Below, piece after piece: positions 51,502 through 60,816 of a DNA stretch of 64,000 nucleotides (positions within the stretch are counted from its first letter, which is position 1; each line of letters begins with the position of its first letter). A program made the translations under genes and the position numbers. The stretch is from Arthrobacter caoxuetaonis. Its GTDB lineage: Bacteria > Actinomycetota > Actinomycetes > Actinomycetales > Micrococcaceae. A model generated the notes under the pieces. It was not told the origin of the DNA and searched no databases. It was given only the letters and a program-made list of their open reading frames with translations. The stretch is from assembly GCF_023921125.1 (NCBI RefSeq), contig NZ_CP099466.1:3162001-3226000 (forward strand), written 5' to 3'.

Positions 51502-53220
51502 ATGAGCAATCCGCACCAGCCCGCGTGGTGGACCAGCGCCGTCGTCTACCAGATCTATCCACGCAGCTTCGCGGATGGAACCGGGGACGGCATTGGTGAC
51601 CTCAGGGGCATCCTGGCGCATGTGGACTATCTGCAGGATCTCGGCGTGGACGTCATCTGGCTCTCCCCCGTCCATGAATCACCGCAGCGGGACAACGGCT
51701 ATGACATCTCCAACTACCGGCGGATCGACCGCCTCTTTGGCACCGAAGAGGACTTCGACGAACTGCTGGGGCAGCTGCACGTCCGCGGCATGAAGCTGGT
51801 GATGGACCTGGTCGTCAACCACACCTCAAGCGAACACCCTGCGTTCAAGGAAGCGCGGTCCTCCCGCGAGAACCCGCTCCGGGACTACTTCTGGTGGCGG
51901 GATGCGCGCCCGGGTTTCGAGCCGGGGGAACCCGGGGCCGAACCGAACAACTGGGGAGCGCACTTCGGCGGATCGGCCTGGACCTTCGAACCCGCGACCC
52001 AGCAGTACTACCTGCACCTGTTCACCCCGCACCAGCCGGACCTGAACTGGGAGAACCCGAAGGTGCGGCACGAGGTGTACGAGACGATGCGCTGGTGGCT
52101 GGACCGCGGGGTGGACGGCTTCCGGATGGACGTCATCAACTTCATCTCAAAGGACCTCGCCCTGCCGGACGGCCTGATGGAACGGGGCAGCATCTGGGGC
52201 GACGGATCGCCCTATTTCACGAATGGCCCCCGCATCCACGAATTCCTCCAGGAAATGCGCCGCGAGGTTTTCGGCGGGCGTGACGGCGATTTCCTCACCG
52301 TGGGTGAAACCCCGGGAGCCACTGTGGACCAGGCGCTGCTGTACACGGATCCGTACCGGGCGGAGCTGGACATGGTGTTCCAGTTTGAACATGTAAGCCT
52401 GGACCAGGACCCGGGACGCAAGTGGAACTACCGTCCGCTGAGCCTGCCGGACCTGAAGACGTCCTGGAACCGGTGGCAGCGCGGGCTGGCCGACAGGGGC
52501 TGGAACAGCCTGTACCTCAGCAACCATGACCAGCCCCGGCACGTCTCGCGCTTTGGCAACGACGGCGCCTACCGCTACGAATCTGCCACCTTGTGGGCCA
52601 CCCTGCTGCATCTGCAGCGCGGCACGCCCTACGTGTACCAGGGCGAGGAAATCGGCATGACCAACGCCGGGTTCACCTCGATCGACCAGTACCGCGACGT
52701 CGAATCGCTCAACTTCTACGCTGAGGCCACGGCCGGGGGAATGAGTTCCGAGGATGCGCTGGAGGCGCTGCGGGCAATGAGCAGGGACAACCCCCGCACC
52801 CCCATGCAGTGGACCGCCGGACCCAACGCGGGCTTCAGCGACGGTGAGCCCTGGATACAGGTCAATCCAAACTACGTGGACGTCAACGCCGAATCGGACC
52901 GGGCAGCCGGGAAGTCGGTGTTCGGCTACTACCGCAGCCTTATCCAGCTCCGCCACACCCAGGACGTGGTGGCCCTGGGCGACTTCCATATGGAAGCCCC
53001 TGAACACCCGCACCTGTTTGCCTTCCGCCGCCGGCTGGATGAAACGGAATGGCTCGTCGTCGCCAATGTCTCCGACGCGGATCTGGAACTGCCCCTTGGA
53101 ATGGCCTCCTCCGGCCCGCTGATCCTGGGAAATTACGCCGACGCCGGGGACCCGGAGGTGCTCCGCCCGTGGGAAGCCCGCGTGCTGGACGCTTCCTCGA
53201 CCGAGAGCTGGGTTGGCTAG
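51502..53220 (+). CDS. GH13 alpha-glucosidase (oligo-1,6-glucosidase-like)
   Basis: A protein of 572 residues that cleaves alpha-glucosidic bonds of small sugars. WWTSAVVYQIYPRSFADGTG, DGIGDLRGI, VMDLVVNHTSSEHPAF, the nucleophile Asp210 in DGFRMDVINF, acid/base Glu269 in FLTVGETPGA and Asp343 in YLSNHDQPRHVSRFG give the full catalytic set. The calcium-type DGxGDL motif and YQGEEIGMTNAGF match oligo-1,6-glucosidase/alpha-glucosidase enzymes; no signal peptide, so cytosolic. GAGAGGAAG precedes ATG 51502. It stands alone. Confidence 0.92.
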   Translation: MSNPHQPAWWTSAVVYQIYPRSFADGTGDGIGDLRGILAHVDYLQDLGVDVIWLSPVHESPQRDNGYDISNYRRIDRLFGTEEDFDELLGQLHVRGMKLVMDLVVNHTSSEHPAFKEARSSRENPLRDYFWWRDARPGFEPGEPGAEPNNWGAHFGGSAWTFEPATQQYYLHLFTPHQPDLNWENPKVRHEVYETMRWWLDRGVDGFRMDVINFISKDLALPDGLMERGSIWGDGSPYFTNGPRIHEFLQEMRREVFGGRDGDFLTVGETPGATVDQALLYTDPYRAELDMVFQFEHVSLDQDPGRKWNYRPLSLPDLKTSWNRWQRGLADRGWNSLYLSNHDQPRHVSRFGNDGAYRYESATLWATLLHLQRGTPYVYQGEEIGMTNAGFTSIDQYRDVESLNFYAEATAGGMSSEDALEALRAMSRDNPRTPMQWTAGPNAGFSDGEPWIQVNPNYVDVNAESDRAAGKSVFGYYRSLIQLRHTQDVVALGDFHMEAPEHPHLFAFRRRLDETEWLVVANVSDADLELPLGMASSGPLILGNYADAGDPEVLRPWEARVLDASSTESWVG

Positions 53221-53248
53221 AAGCCCTCAGAACCCACCCGATGAACCA

Positions 53249-53277
53249 TTGACAATATCAACAATTATTGGTCGAAT
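53249..53277 (+). promoter_or_regulatory. Candidate promoter of the phnDCE-P450 operon
   Basis: TTGACA (53249-53254), a 17-base spacer and TCGAAT (53272-53277) lie in a visibly AT-rich stretch after the glucosidase gene. The -35 is perfect and the -10 matches 4/6. Confidence 0.55.
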
Positions 53278-53306
53278 GTGACGTGCGCCACCTGATCATC
53301 CGGGTT

Positions 53307-53320
53307 TTATCGCACGATAA
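53307..53320. promoter_or_regulatory. Palindrome TTATCGCACGATAA before phnD
   Basis: A perfect 6+6 inverted repeat (TTATCG, CGATAA) with a 2-base centre, about 30 bases after the candidate -10 and 114 bases before phnD. Position and symmetry suit an operator, possibly for the PaaX-like regulator encoded in the operon. Confidence 0.55.
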
Positions 53321-53433
53321 TAGGCCACACATTTTATGGCGTCCGCAGTATTAAGTGTTGCCCAGTTACCGGTGCCGGACATTGTCGTTCGTCATCGCCA
53401 GTCAAGACGCGACTAGAGGAGTCAGAGCTGACT

Positions 53434-54435
53434 ATGAACAAGAACATCAAGGCCATGGCCGCACTGGCCGCCGCCGGCATCATGCTCACTGCCTGCGGCG
53501 CCAGCCCCAATGCCAGGTCTGAAGGCAACAGCTCGGCTGACTCAGCCGGCGACGGCCCGCAGTCCCTCGTATTCGCCGTTGTGCCGACGGATGACAGCAA
53601 AGAGCTGGAGAACAGTTTCAAGCCCATCGTGGCCGCAATTGAGAAGGAAACCGGGCTTCCCACCAGCATCGAGGCTGTGAGCAGCAACGCCGGCGTCATC
53701 GAGGCCCAGGCGGCTCAGCGGGTGGACGTGGCCACCTACGGAGCGTTTTCCTATTACCTCGCTCAGGATGTCGCAGATATAACCCCCGTGGCGATGGACC
53801 AGCGGACCCCCGAGGCAGGATCAGGCGCGGTGCAGTCCCTTGGCGTCGTAGCCGCAGGCTCCGGCATCAAAACCCTCGAGGATGTCCAGGGCAAGGACGT
53901 CTGCTTCACGGACCCTGCCTCCAGCACGGGATATTTGGCGGCAGCAGCCGGTTTGATCGGCATCGGGCTGGACCCAAAGACGGACATCAACCCGATTTTC
54001 GCGGGATCACATGATGTCGCCGTGACCCAGATGCTCGCCGGGGACTGCGAGGTAGCCTTCGTAGCGGGCACCTTCATCACGGACATCCTCCCGGCACGCG
54101 GGGTCATCAAGGACGGCGATGTAGAGACGCTTTGGACATCCCCTGACATTCCCGCAACCCCGATGGTCATTGGCAACTGGCTGCCGGAGGAACTCCAGAA
54201 AAAGATCACGGATGCCGTACTGAAGTACAACGCCGTAACGGCCGCCGAGGCAGGCCTTTGCCCGGAGGACCAGCGCGAGGCCCATCCCTCCTGGGGCGAT
54301 GACTATGCCGGGAAAATGGCCTGCGAGTGGGGCGGCACAGGAGCCTTCGCTTTCGAACCAGCCACCGATGATGACTTCGCAACAATCCGCGAGATCTGCG
54401 ACACCACGCAGGCTGAAGTCTGCCGCAACGAGTAA
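53434..54435 (+). CDS. phnD: PhnD-family phosphonate/phosphite-type binding lipoprotein
   Basis: A lipoprotein of 333 residues with lipobox LTAC. It has the PhnD features LVFAVVPTDDSKELENSFKP, AQAAQRVDVATYGAFSYYLA and the Ser/Thr ligand loop CFTDPASSTGYLAAAAG that holds oxyanion groups, then SHDVAVTQMLAGDCEVAFVA. It would deliver a phosphonate, phosphite or other oxyanion-bearing compound to PhnC/PhnE. The loop is retained, but its neighbours (P450, PaaX) are not those of phosphonate operons. It begins a tight six-gene operon. Confidence 0.85.
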   Translation: MNKNIKAMAALAAAGIMLTACGASPNARSEGNSSADSAGDGPQSLVFAVVPTDDSKELENSFKPIVAAIEKETGLPTSIEAVSSNAGVIEAQAAQRVDVATYGAFSYYLAQDVADITPVAMDQRTPEAGSGAVQSLGVVAAGSGIKTLEDVQGKDVCFTDPASSTGYLAAAAGLIGIGLDPKTDINPIFAGSHDVAVTQMLAGDCEVAFVAGTFITDILPARGVIKDGDVETLWTSPDIPATPMVIGNWLPEELQKKITDAVLKYNAVTAAEAGLCPEDQREAHPSWGDDYAGKMACEWGGTGAFAFEPATDDDFATIREICDTTQAEVCRNE

Positions 54436-54447
54436 GAGGCGAAGAAC

Positions 54448-55266
54448 ATGAGCACCGCCCATCCAACCCAAGACTCAGGACAGCCAGCTGTGACAAACGG
54501 TTCGCCCACGGCATCCAGCCTGCTCCTGCAGGACCTTGGAATGAGCTTTGGAGCCAAAACAGTGCTCAAGGGCATAAACCTGGACGTGAAGCCTGGACAG
54601 TTCGTGGCCCTCGTGGGGCCCTCCGGTGCCGGCAAATCAACGCTGCTGCGCTTGATTAATGGAAGCCATAGACCGACCGAAGGAACCGTGAATGTTCTCG
54701 GCGTGAATCCTGGAACGTGCGGGCGCAAGAATCTGCAGAAGCTGCGGACACAGGTGGGGTTTGTTTTCCAGCAATTTGGCCTGGTAGGGCGCCTCAGTGC
54801 AATGGAGAACGTGCTGATGGGTGCCCTCGGATCATTGAGGATGCCCAGGTACGGCATCTCCACATATCCAGCAGCACTGAGGGAGAAGGCTGTTTCGAAC
54901 CTGGAAAGGGTTGGGTTGGCGGATCATCGTTTCCAGCGGTGCGACACCCTTTCGGGTGGCCAGCAGCAGCGGGTTGCGATCGCTCGGACGCTTATGCAGG
55001 ATGCCCGAATCGTCCTGGCCGATGAACCAGTGGCGTCGTTGGATCCCGGTGCTTCTCTCTCTGTCCTGAACACCTTGAAGAAAGTAAGCGCTGAGGACGG
55101 GTTTACTGTCGTCTGTTCCCTGCACCAGGTGGACCTGGCTCTCCAGGTATCTGACCGGGTGGTCGCAGTCCGAGACGGGTCACTGATCCTGGATACTCCC
55201 ACGAGGGAGACGTCGGAAGCCTCACTCCGGGGAATATACGAAAAGGCGAAGGGCGCCGGTTCATGA
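54448..55266 (+). CDS. phnC: Phosphonate-type ABC transporter ATPase
   Basis: A protein of 272 residues: LQDLGMSFGAKTVLKGINLD, Walker A VGPSGAGKSTLLRLINGSH, Q-loop FVFQQFGLVGRLSAMENVLM, signature DTLSGGQQQRVAIARTLMQD, Walker B IVLADEPVASLDP and switch VVCSLHQVDLALQV. The LINGSHRPTEG and FGLVGRLSAMENVL segments are typical of PhnC. It lies 12 bases after phnD and overlaps phnE by ATGA. Confidence 0.92.
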   Translation: MSTAHPTQDSGQPAVTNGSPTASSLLLQDLGMSFGAKTVLKGINLDVKPGQFVALVGPSGAGKSTLLRLINGSHRPTEGTVNVLGVNPGTCGRKNLQKLRTQVGFVFQQFGLVGRLSAMENVLMGALGSLRMPRYGISTYPAALREKAVSNLERVGLADHRFQRCDTLSGGQQQRVAIARTLMQDARIVLADEPVASLDPGASLSVLNTLKKVSAEDGFTVVCSLHQVDLALQVSDRVVAVRDGSLILDTPTRETSEASLRGIYEKAKGAGS

Positions 55267-56960
55267 GCCCGTCGGCGGAACGCACAGATCCCGCCGTCCA
55301 CCCTGCGGCCGGCAACAGTGAAAGTGCCAGTGGCCGCGGGAATATGCCAAAGGTGAAGGCTCCGCTCCTGCTTTCCGGCCGGCCGCGGGTTTCTGCCGCG
55401 ACTCTCGGCATCCCGTTGGCCTATCTGGCGGTTACCCTTTTCGGAATCTGGTGGATTGATATCCGTCCCGCCGCCGTGGCAGCGGGACTCGGCGATATTG
55501 CCCGGCTGCTGGAAAGGATGGTCCCCCCGACCACCGGCCCGCTGCCGGACCTGCTCACGTTGACGCTAGAGACCCTGTGGATCGCAGTGGCGGGGACAGG
55601 CTTGGCGGCAATAGCTTCCGTATTCCTCGCGGCTGCGGCGTCCCGGCACTTCACCGGCCCGCGGGTACTGAGATGGCTCGCCCAGGCAATCATCATCGTC
55701 ACGAGGGCAATTCCCTCTCTCATATTCGCCATCATTTTTGTGCGCATTTTTGGCCTGGGACCATTGGCCGGCGCGCTGGCTATCGCGTTTCATTCCGTAG
55801 GCATGATCGGCAAAATGATGTCCGATGTCTTTGAGGAACAGGTCCCGGCGCCCCGTGAAGCAATCGCGGCGGTTGGAGCCAATCGCATGCAGAACTTCGT
55901 ATCCACCACCCTGACGCGTGCCCTCCCGGCCGTCACCTCCCTGGTGATCTACCGGCTGGACATCAATGTCCGGGCCTCAGCCGTCCTCGGCCTGGTGGGG
56001 GCGGGCGGAATCGGCGTTGCGCTGCAGACGGCCATTGGCTCGCTCAACTACCGCAGGGCAGCGGGCATCATCCTGGTGATCATTGCCCTTCTCCTCATCT
56101 TGGAGCTGGTTGCCTACCTCGTACAGCGGGCGGTTGCCGAACATGCTGACGAACACACACAGTCCCAGCTTTTCGTGCCCGGACCTGCTGCGGCTACCCC
56201 CGGCTGGAACCGCGCACGGATCCTGCGCACAGGCGGAACAGCGGCAGTCGCATGCTTGTTCCTCTATTCTTTGAGCCAGTTGTCACTAAATCCCGCCCGG
56301 CTGGGACAAGCGTGGAACAACGCCACGGCCCTGTTGTCCGGATTCGTCCCGCCCATGGTCACCCGTGACATCCTTCTAGGCATTTTCGAGAGCGTCATCA
56401 TGGCGTTCACGGCCACTTTCTTCGGGGTGGTTATTGGTCTGGTCATAGCCGTTTTGTCCACCCGGCATCTGGTTCGCTTCGCGCCGCTGGCTTTTGTCCT
56501 GCGCGGCCTTGTTGTCTTTATGCGAGGCATCCCCGACATTATCTACGCGCTGATATTCGTCGCAGCCCTGGGCCTCGGACCCTTCGCAGGATTCCTCGCC
56601 CTGACGATCTCGTGCACGGCCCTGGCATCCAAGTTCTTCACCGACTCACTGCAAAACGTAGACCCGGCGCCCATCAGCGCGCTGGAAGCCACCGGGGCAA
56701 ACCGGCTCCAGGTTTTCGTCAGCGGGGTGTGGCCCCAGTTTGTGCCGAGCTTCATTGGCAACAGCCTCTTCACGTCTGACCTCGCCCTGCGTGAGTCAGC
56801 CGTGCTCGGCATTGTTGGAGCAGGCGGGGTGGGTTTCCTGCTGGACGAATCCGTGGCAACCCTCCACTACCAGCAGACCGCCGGGATCCTCATTGGACTC
56901 GTCGTCGTGGTGGTCGCATTGGAATCCGTGGCCCGTTGGGCCCGCAGAAAGGTTATCTGA
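55263..56960 (+). CDS. phnE: Fused PhnE permease (two permease domains)
   Basis: A membrane protein of 565 residues that joins two PhnE-like permease domains. Each has the coupling EAA loop and the following helix: PAPREAIAAVGANRMQNFVS and AVLGLVGAGGIGVALQTAIG in the first, PAPISALEATGANRLQVFVS and AVLGIVGAGGVGFLLDESVA in the second. Such fusions replace the usual PhnE dimer. The stop is separated from the P450 start by one base. Confidence 0.9.
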   Translation: MSPSAERTDPAVHPAAGNSESASGRGNMPKVKAPLLLSGRPRVSAATLGIPLAYLAVTLFGIWWIDIRPAAVAAGLGDIARLLERMVPPTTGPLPDLLTLTLETLWIAVAGTGLAAIASVFLAAAASRHFTGPRVLRWLAQAIIIVTRAIPSLIFAIIFVRIFGLGPLAGALAIAFHSVGMIGKMMSDVFEEQVPAPREAIAAVGANRMQNFVSTTLTRALPAVTSLVIYRLDINVRASAVLGLVGAGGIGVALQTAIGSLNYRRAAGIILVIIALLLILELVAYLVQRAVAEHADEHTQSQLFVPGPAAATPGWNRARILRTGGTAAVACLFLYSLSQLSLNPARLGQAWNNATALLSGFVPPMVTRDILLGIFESVIMAFTATFFGVVIGLVIAVLSTRHLVRFAPLAFVLRGLVVFMRGIPDIIYALIFVAALGLGPFAGFLALTISCTALASKFFTDSLQNVDPAPISALEATGANRLQVFVSGVWPQFVPSFIGNSLFTSDLALRESAVLGIVGAGGVGFLLDESVATLHYQQTAGILIGLVVVVVALESVARWARRKVI

Positions 56961-56961
56961 A

Positions 56962-58257
56962 ATGGGTCAGTGCCCCTATGGTTTCGCTGCCTCCGGTGAG
57001 CGTTCCACACGCACCGGTGCGCCGGACGGAACGCGGCCTTCTGAGTGGTCGCCCGCGTTGGATGAGAGCTTCGGGAGCGCCCACCGAGACTATGCAGAAC
57101 TCCGGCAGACTAATCCGTTTCCCTGGAGTGAAGATTTCGGAGGTTTTTGGTCCGCTACAACCTACGAAGACATTGTTCGCATCACGCAGGATGATGACCT
57201 GTTCATCACCTCGGTGCAGAACGTCGTGCCCCACGTTCCGCGTTCCTCCCGCCGACCTCCGCTGCACTTCGATCCGCCGGAGCACACGGCCTACCGCGAA
57301 GCCATCGATCCGGTACTGCGCCGCTCGATCGTACGCTCACATGAGGCCGTTTTCCGGGCCAGTGCCACCGAACTGGTGCAGGGGCTGTTGGCAAAAGACA
57401 GCGGCGCCGACGGTGTCCGCGATTTCGCAGCACCTTTCGTCATGGACTGTTTCGCGTCCTTCCTTGGTGTCCCTGCCTCGTTGACTCGGCACATCAGGGA
57501 TATTGGGGTGCGTTATTCCTTTGCCATTCAGGACATGGACGAGGCCGTCATCGGCGAATGCAGTGCGGAGCTGTACCGGATTGCCGAAGCCGTTTACCGG
57601 GAACGGCTGGCCGCCGGTGCTGACTCAGCACAGGACCTCGTTACCAGTCTTCACGAGGCAGCACTCAACCCGGACAACCACATCACTGAGAAGACCGCGA
57701 TCGCCACGATCCGGCAGATGATCGTGGCGGGCATGGGTGCTCCACAGGCAGTGCTCGGCAGCTGCCTGGTGCATCTGGCGCAGGACCAGGACCTGCAGCA
57801 GCACCTGCGGCAGAATCCAGCAGATCTGCCGGCCGCGATCGAGGAATTCCTCCGGCTTCACGCCCCCTACCGGGTTTTTGCCCGGACGGCGAAACGGGAC
57901 ACGGTGGTACACGGACGCACGATCCGGGAGGCAGAACCCGTGGCCCTTTTGTTCCCTTCCGGCAACAGGGATGAGACGGTATTCCCCGAGCCGGACAAAT
58001 TTGTGCTTCGTCGGCCAAACAACTCCCATTTGGCTTTTGGCAGGGGCGCCCACAAGTGCCCGGCGGCCACGCTGGGCAGATTGGAGCTGCTTGTAGCCCT
58101 GGAAGTACTGCTGGAACGCACCGAGCGTTTTGAGCTTGCCGGCGATGTCGCAATGATGAACTGGCTTGAATACGGACCCCGCGCCGTCCCGCTGCACCTG
58201 GTTGGAAGAACGGCTGCGGGTGCGTCCCGTGTGCTCAATCCGGGCATCGGGCAATGA
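56962..58257 (+). CDS. Cytochrome P450 with altered I-helix
   Basis: A soluble P450 of 431 residues. The heme loop HLAFGRGAHKCPAATLGRLE places the ligand at Cys366; EEFLRLHAP with FARTAKRDTVVHG gives the ExxR/K-helix region. The I-helix normally carries (A/G)GxE/D-T; here residues 256-260 read Ala-Gly-Met-Gly-Ala, so both the acid and the threonine for oxygen activation are missing. ATG 56962 starts one base after phnE; an upstream start at 56740 would lie inside phnE. No ferredoxin or reductase gene is nearby. The substrate is presumably what the PhnDCE-type transporter imports. Confidence 0.9.
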   Translation: MGQCPYGFAASGERSTRTGAPDGTRPSEWSPALDESFGSAHRDYAELRQTNPFPWSEDFGGFWSATTYEDIVRITQDDDLFITSVQNVVPHVPRSSRRPPLHFDPPEHTAYREAIDPVLRRSIVRSHEAVFRASATELVQGLLAKDSGADGVRDFAAPFVMDCFASFLGVPASLTRHIRDIGVRYSFAIQDMDEAVIGECSAELYRIAEAVYRERLAAGADSAQDLVTSLHEAALNPDNHITEKTAIATIRQMIVAGMGAPQAVLGSCLVHLAQDQDLQQHLRQNPADLPAAIEEFLRLHAPYRVFARTAKRDTVVHGRTIREAEPVALLFPSGNRDETVFPEPDKFVLRRPNNSHLAFGRGAHKCPAATLGRLELLVALEVLLERTERFELAGDVAMMNWLEYGPRAVPLHLVGRTAAGASRVLNPGIGQ

Positions 58258-58269
58258 CAGAATCGACCC

Positions 58270-59229
58270 ATGCCTACGCCCACTCTGCCGCGTTTTCAGT
58301 CCGGCGCACGCCCACAGCAGCTGCTGGCCGTACTGCTGGGCGACTACTGGCATACCCGCAGCGAGCCGATCCCCTCCGCCGCCCTCGTGGACTTGCTGCA
58401 GGTCTTTGGTGTGACTGCCAGCGGGGCACGCGCGGCCGTCCAAAGACTGGCACAGCGCGGTTTCCTGGTCGGGACAAAAGCCGGAAGGCAGACTTCCTAC
58501 GCCGTGTCGCCCATGAGCCGGGACCGGGTCAACACACATGTCCGCGCACTGTTCATGAGCCACCTGCCCCAGGCCTGGGACGGGTCTTGGACCTTGGTTG
58601 GATATTCTCTCCCCGAGGACGCGAAAGGAACCCGGAGGGTTCTGCGCGATCAACTGCGGCAGCTCGGATTTGGCAATCTCTACGATGCCCTTTGGGTTCG
58701 CCCGGGCAACCACCTGGAGTCTGTGGACAACCTCAGGACGCATCTGGCGGGGCTGCTGAGTCCGGATCAGCTAACGGTATTCACCGGTGCCCGGCTCCCG
58801 GGCGGGGAAGGGCTGGATGCTGTCCGGGCGGCGTTTGGTTTGCCGGCACTGGCCACAGGCTACGCGGACTTTATAGAACGCTGGGAGCCGTTTGCCGCCG
58901 CTCTGAAAACTGGAGCAGACGTTGCCCTGAACGCCGATCCGGGCTCAGGGCTCCGCCCGGGGGACGCAGTCCTCCAGCTTCGGACCTCGATTATGGCCGA
59001 CTGGCGCACCCTGCGCAGAGAGGACCCCTGCCTCCCCCACGAACTACTCGGCCGGGACTTTCCCATGCACCGCGCCGTGGCAATTTGTTCGGCCCTGTAC
59101 GACGCTCTGGGCCCGGCAGCGGAATCAGGTTTCCGCAGGATCCTGCGCGCACATGATGAGTCGTTGGCCGCTCTGGCCACACATCACACATTTGAGGCAT
59201 CAGCCTCGCTGCTTCGCTCGAAGGACTGA
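58270..59229 (+). CDS. PaaX-family transcriptional regulator
   Basis: A protein of 319 residues. The N-terminal winged helix reads QQLLAVLLGDYWHTRSEPIP, LVDLLQVFGVTASGARAAVQ and RLAQRGFLVGTKAGRQTSYA; the middle segment WDGSWTLVGYSLPEDAKGTR and the ending DFPMHRAVAICSALYDALGP are typical of PaaX. PaaX represses phenylacetate degradation and responds to phenylacetyl-CoA; no paa genes are here. It starts 12 bases after the P450 stop, so it most likely regulates this operon. Confidence 0.88.
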   Translation: MPTPTLPRFQSGARPQQLLAVLLGDYWHTRSEPIPSAALVDLLQVFGVTASGARAAVQRLAQRGFLVGTKAGRQTSYAVSPMSRDRVNTHVRALFMSHLPQAWDGSWTLVGYSLPEDAKGTRRVLRDQLRQLGFGNLYDALWVRPGNHLESVDNLRTHLAGLLSPDQLTVFTGARLPGGEGLDAVRAAFGLPALATGYADFIERWEPFAAALKTGADVALNADPGSGLRPGDAVLQLRTSIMADWRTLRREDPCLPHELLGRDFPMHRAVAICSALYDALGPAAESGFRRILRAHDESLAALATHHTFEASASLLRSKD

Positions 59230-59293
59230 GCCCCCCTTCGAATTCCACCCGTGCCGCCTTTCGGCGCATAGCGCACCACGGACAGGAACTCCC

Positions 59294-60727
59294 ATGCCAC
59301 CCGTAAAACGCCCATCGAAACTTGCCTCCAAAGTGCGGCCGTCGGTTCTTTCCGCCGCACTTATCGTTGCCGCTGTCACCGCTGCATCGGCGGCGATTGC
59401 CCCTGCTCACGCGGTTCCTGTCTCGGAGAAGCGGGCTGCCGCAGCGTTCGAGGAACCGGCTTCAGAGGTGCGGGGTACCCTTCCCGGCGGCGGACGCTAT
59501 GTCCTGCACGAACCCGCACGGTGGAACGGAACGGTCCTGATGTGGAATCCCGGGTACGGCGGAGCACCCGAAGCTTCTGCTGCCCCCAATCCCACCGTCC
59601 GAGGGTGGCTGCTGTCCAATGGATATGCACTCGCCGGCAGCACTGCCGCAGCTGGCGGCTGGGGAGTTGAGGGGCTCATCGGCAATCAGCCCGCGCTCCT
59701 CGACGCGGTGGAGTCCGAACTGGGCAAGCCCGAGTTCGTGGTTTCCTGGGGTTCATCCATGGGCGGGCTGACTTCAGTCGCGAATATGGAGGCTTATCCA
59801 CAGATGTTCGACGCCGCCCTGCCTCTGTGTGGCTCCGTTGCCGGTGCGATTCCCATGCTGAACGGAAGCCTGGACGGTGCCTTTGTCCTGAAGATGCTTC
59901 TTGCGCCAGGCGACAACCGGTTGGAGTTGGTAGATGTTCAGGACGAACCAACCCGCCAGGCTGCCTTTCGTGAAGTGCTGGACGAGGCACAGGCAACGCC
60001 CGCGGGAAGGGCGCGAATTGCCTTGGCTGCGGCCGTCGCCCAACTTCCCTCCTGGACCCAGGCGGGCACCCCGGAGCCTTCGCCCCGTGACTATGCTGCA
60101 CAGCAGGAACAGCTTTACGCAGCCTTCATGTTCGGAGTGATCTCACCGAGGCAGCCCCTGGAAGAACGTGCCGGCGGCAACTTCTCATGGAACACCGGGG
60201 TCGATTATGCCCGCTCGCTGGACCAGTCCGGCCAGGCAAAGATGGTCCGTTCCCTCTACGCAGAGGCAGGGATTTCCCTGGCCAACGACCTCAAGACTGT
60301 CAATACCGCAGAGCGGGTCAGCGCGGATCCTGCTGCCGTGGCCTACATGCAGGCCAATGCCACGCCCCTCGGGGATATTGACGGCCCCGTGCTTTCTCTC
60401 CACGAGACCGGAGACACCGCCCCAACCGTGACCCAGGCGGGGACATATGCCGAGCGGGTGCGACGAAACGGGGACAACGCCTTCCTGCGGCAGGCTTTCG
60501 TCGACAGGCCGGGACACTGCAATTTTGCGGATGCTGAAATCGCGGCGATGGTCACCACCCTGCAGCAGCGGCTGGACTCCGGCCGTTGGGCCAGCCTGGC
60601 GCATCCAGCCACACTCAACCGCCTTGCTGACCGGATCGCGAAGGAAGACAACCTCGGCAGGGGTGGTTCCTTCTCTTCCTTCCAGCCGCCCCGGATGCTG
60701 CGTCCGGAACGTGCCGAAGGCAACTAA
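59294..60727 (+). CDS. Secreted alpha/beta hydrolase
   Basis: A protein of 477 residues. A signal peptide (SVLSAALIVAAVTAASAAIA, ending near AHA) exports it. The nucleophile elbow is VVSWGSSMGGLTS (Ser155), GPVLSLHETGDTAPTV likely carries the acidic residue and DRPGHCNFADAEI the catalytic His. The large insertion between Ser and Asp suggests a lid. This resembles secreted esterases or amidases of actinobacteria, but I cannot name the substrate. As last gene of the operon it may free the compound that the transporter takes up. Confidence 0.75.
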   Translation: MPPVKRPSKLASKVRPSVLSAALIVAAVTAASAAIAPAHAVPVSEKRAAAAFEEPASEVRGTLPGGGRYVLHEPARWNGTVLMWNPGYGGAPEASAAPNPTVRGWLLSNGYALAGSTAAAGGWGVEGLIGNQPALLDAVESELGKPEFVVSWGSSMGGLTSVANMEAYPQMFDAALPLCGSVAGAIPMLNGSLDGAFVLKMLLAPGDNRLELVDVQDEPTRQAAFREVLDEAQATPAGRARIALAAAVAQLPSWTQAGTPEPSPRDYAAQQEQLYAAFMFGVISPRQPLEERAGGNFSWNTGVDYARSLDQSGQAKMVRSLYAEAGISLANDLKTVNTAERVSADPAAVAYMQANATPLGDIDGPVLSLHETGDTAPTVTQAGTYAERVRRNGDNAFLRQAFVDRPGHCNFADAEIAAMVTTLQQRLDSGRWASLAHPATLNRLADRIAKEDNLGRGGSFSSFQPPRMLRPERAEGN

Positions 60728-60816
60728 GGCTGCGGGGGAACCTGCCGGATTCGTTGTGCTGGCGCAGGGGGCGGCTAGGCTCAGACGAAAGAAAGCCGCA
60801 GTGAAAGGAAGCACAT

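Noticed and set aside
56740..56961. Upstream extension of the P450 reading frame
   Set aside because: It lies inside phnE in another frame and shows no P450 sequence; ATG 56962 directly follows the phnE stop.
54448..60727. Genomic island or prophage carrying the PhnDCE-P450 operon
   Set aside because: The leader before phnD is AT-rich, but no integrase, transposase, tRNA or flanking direct repeat was seen, so recent transfer cannot be supported.
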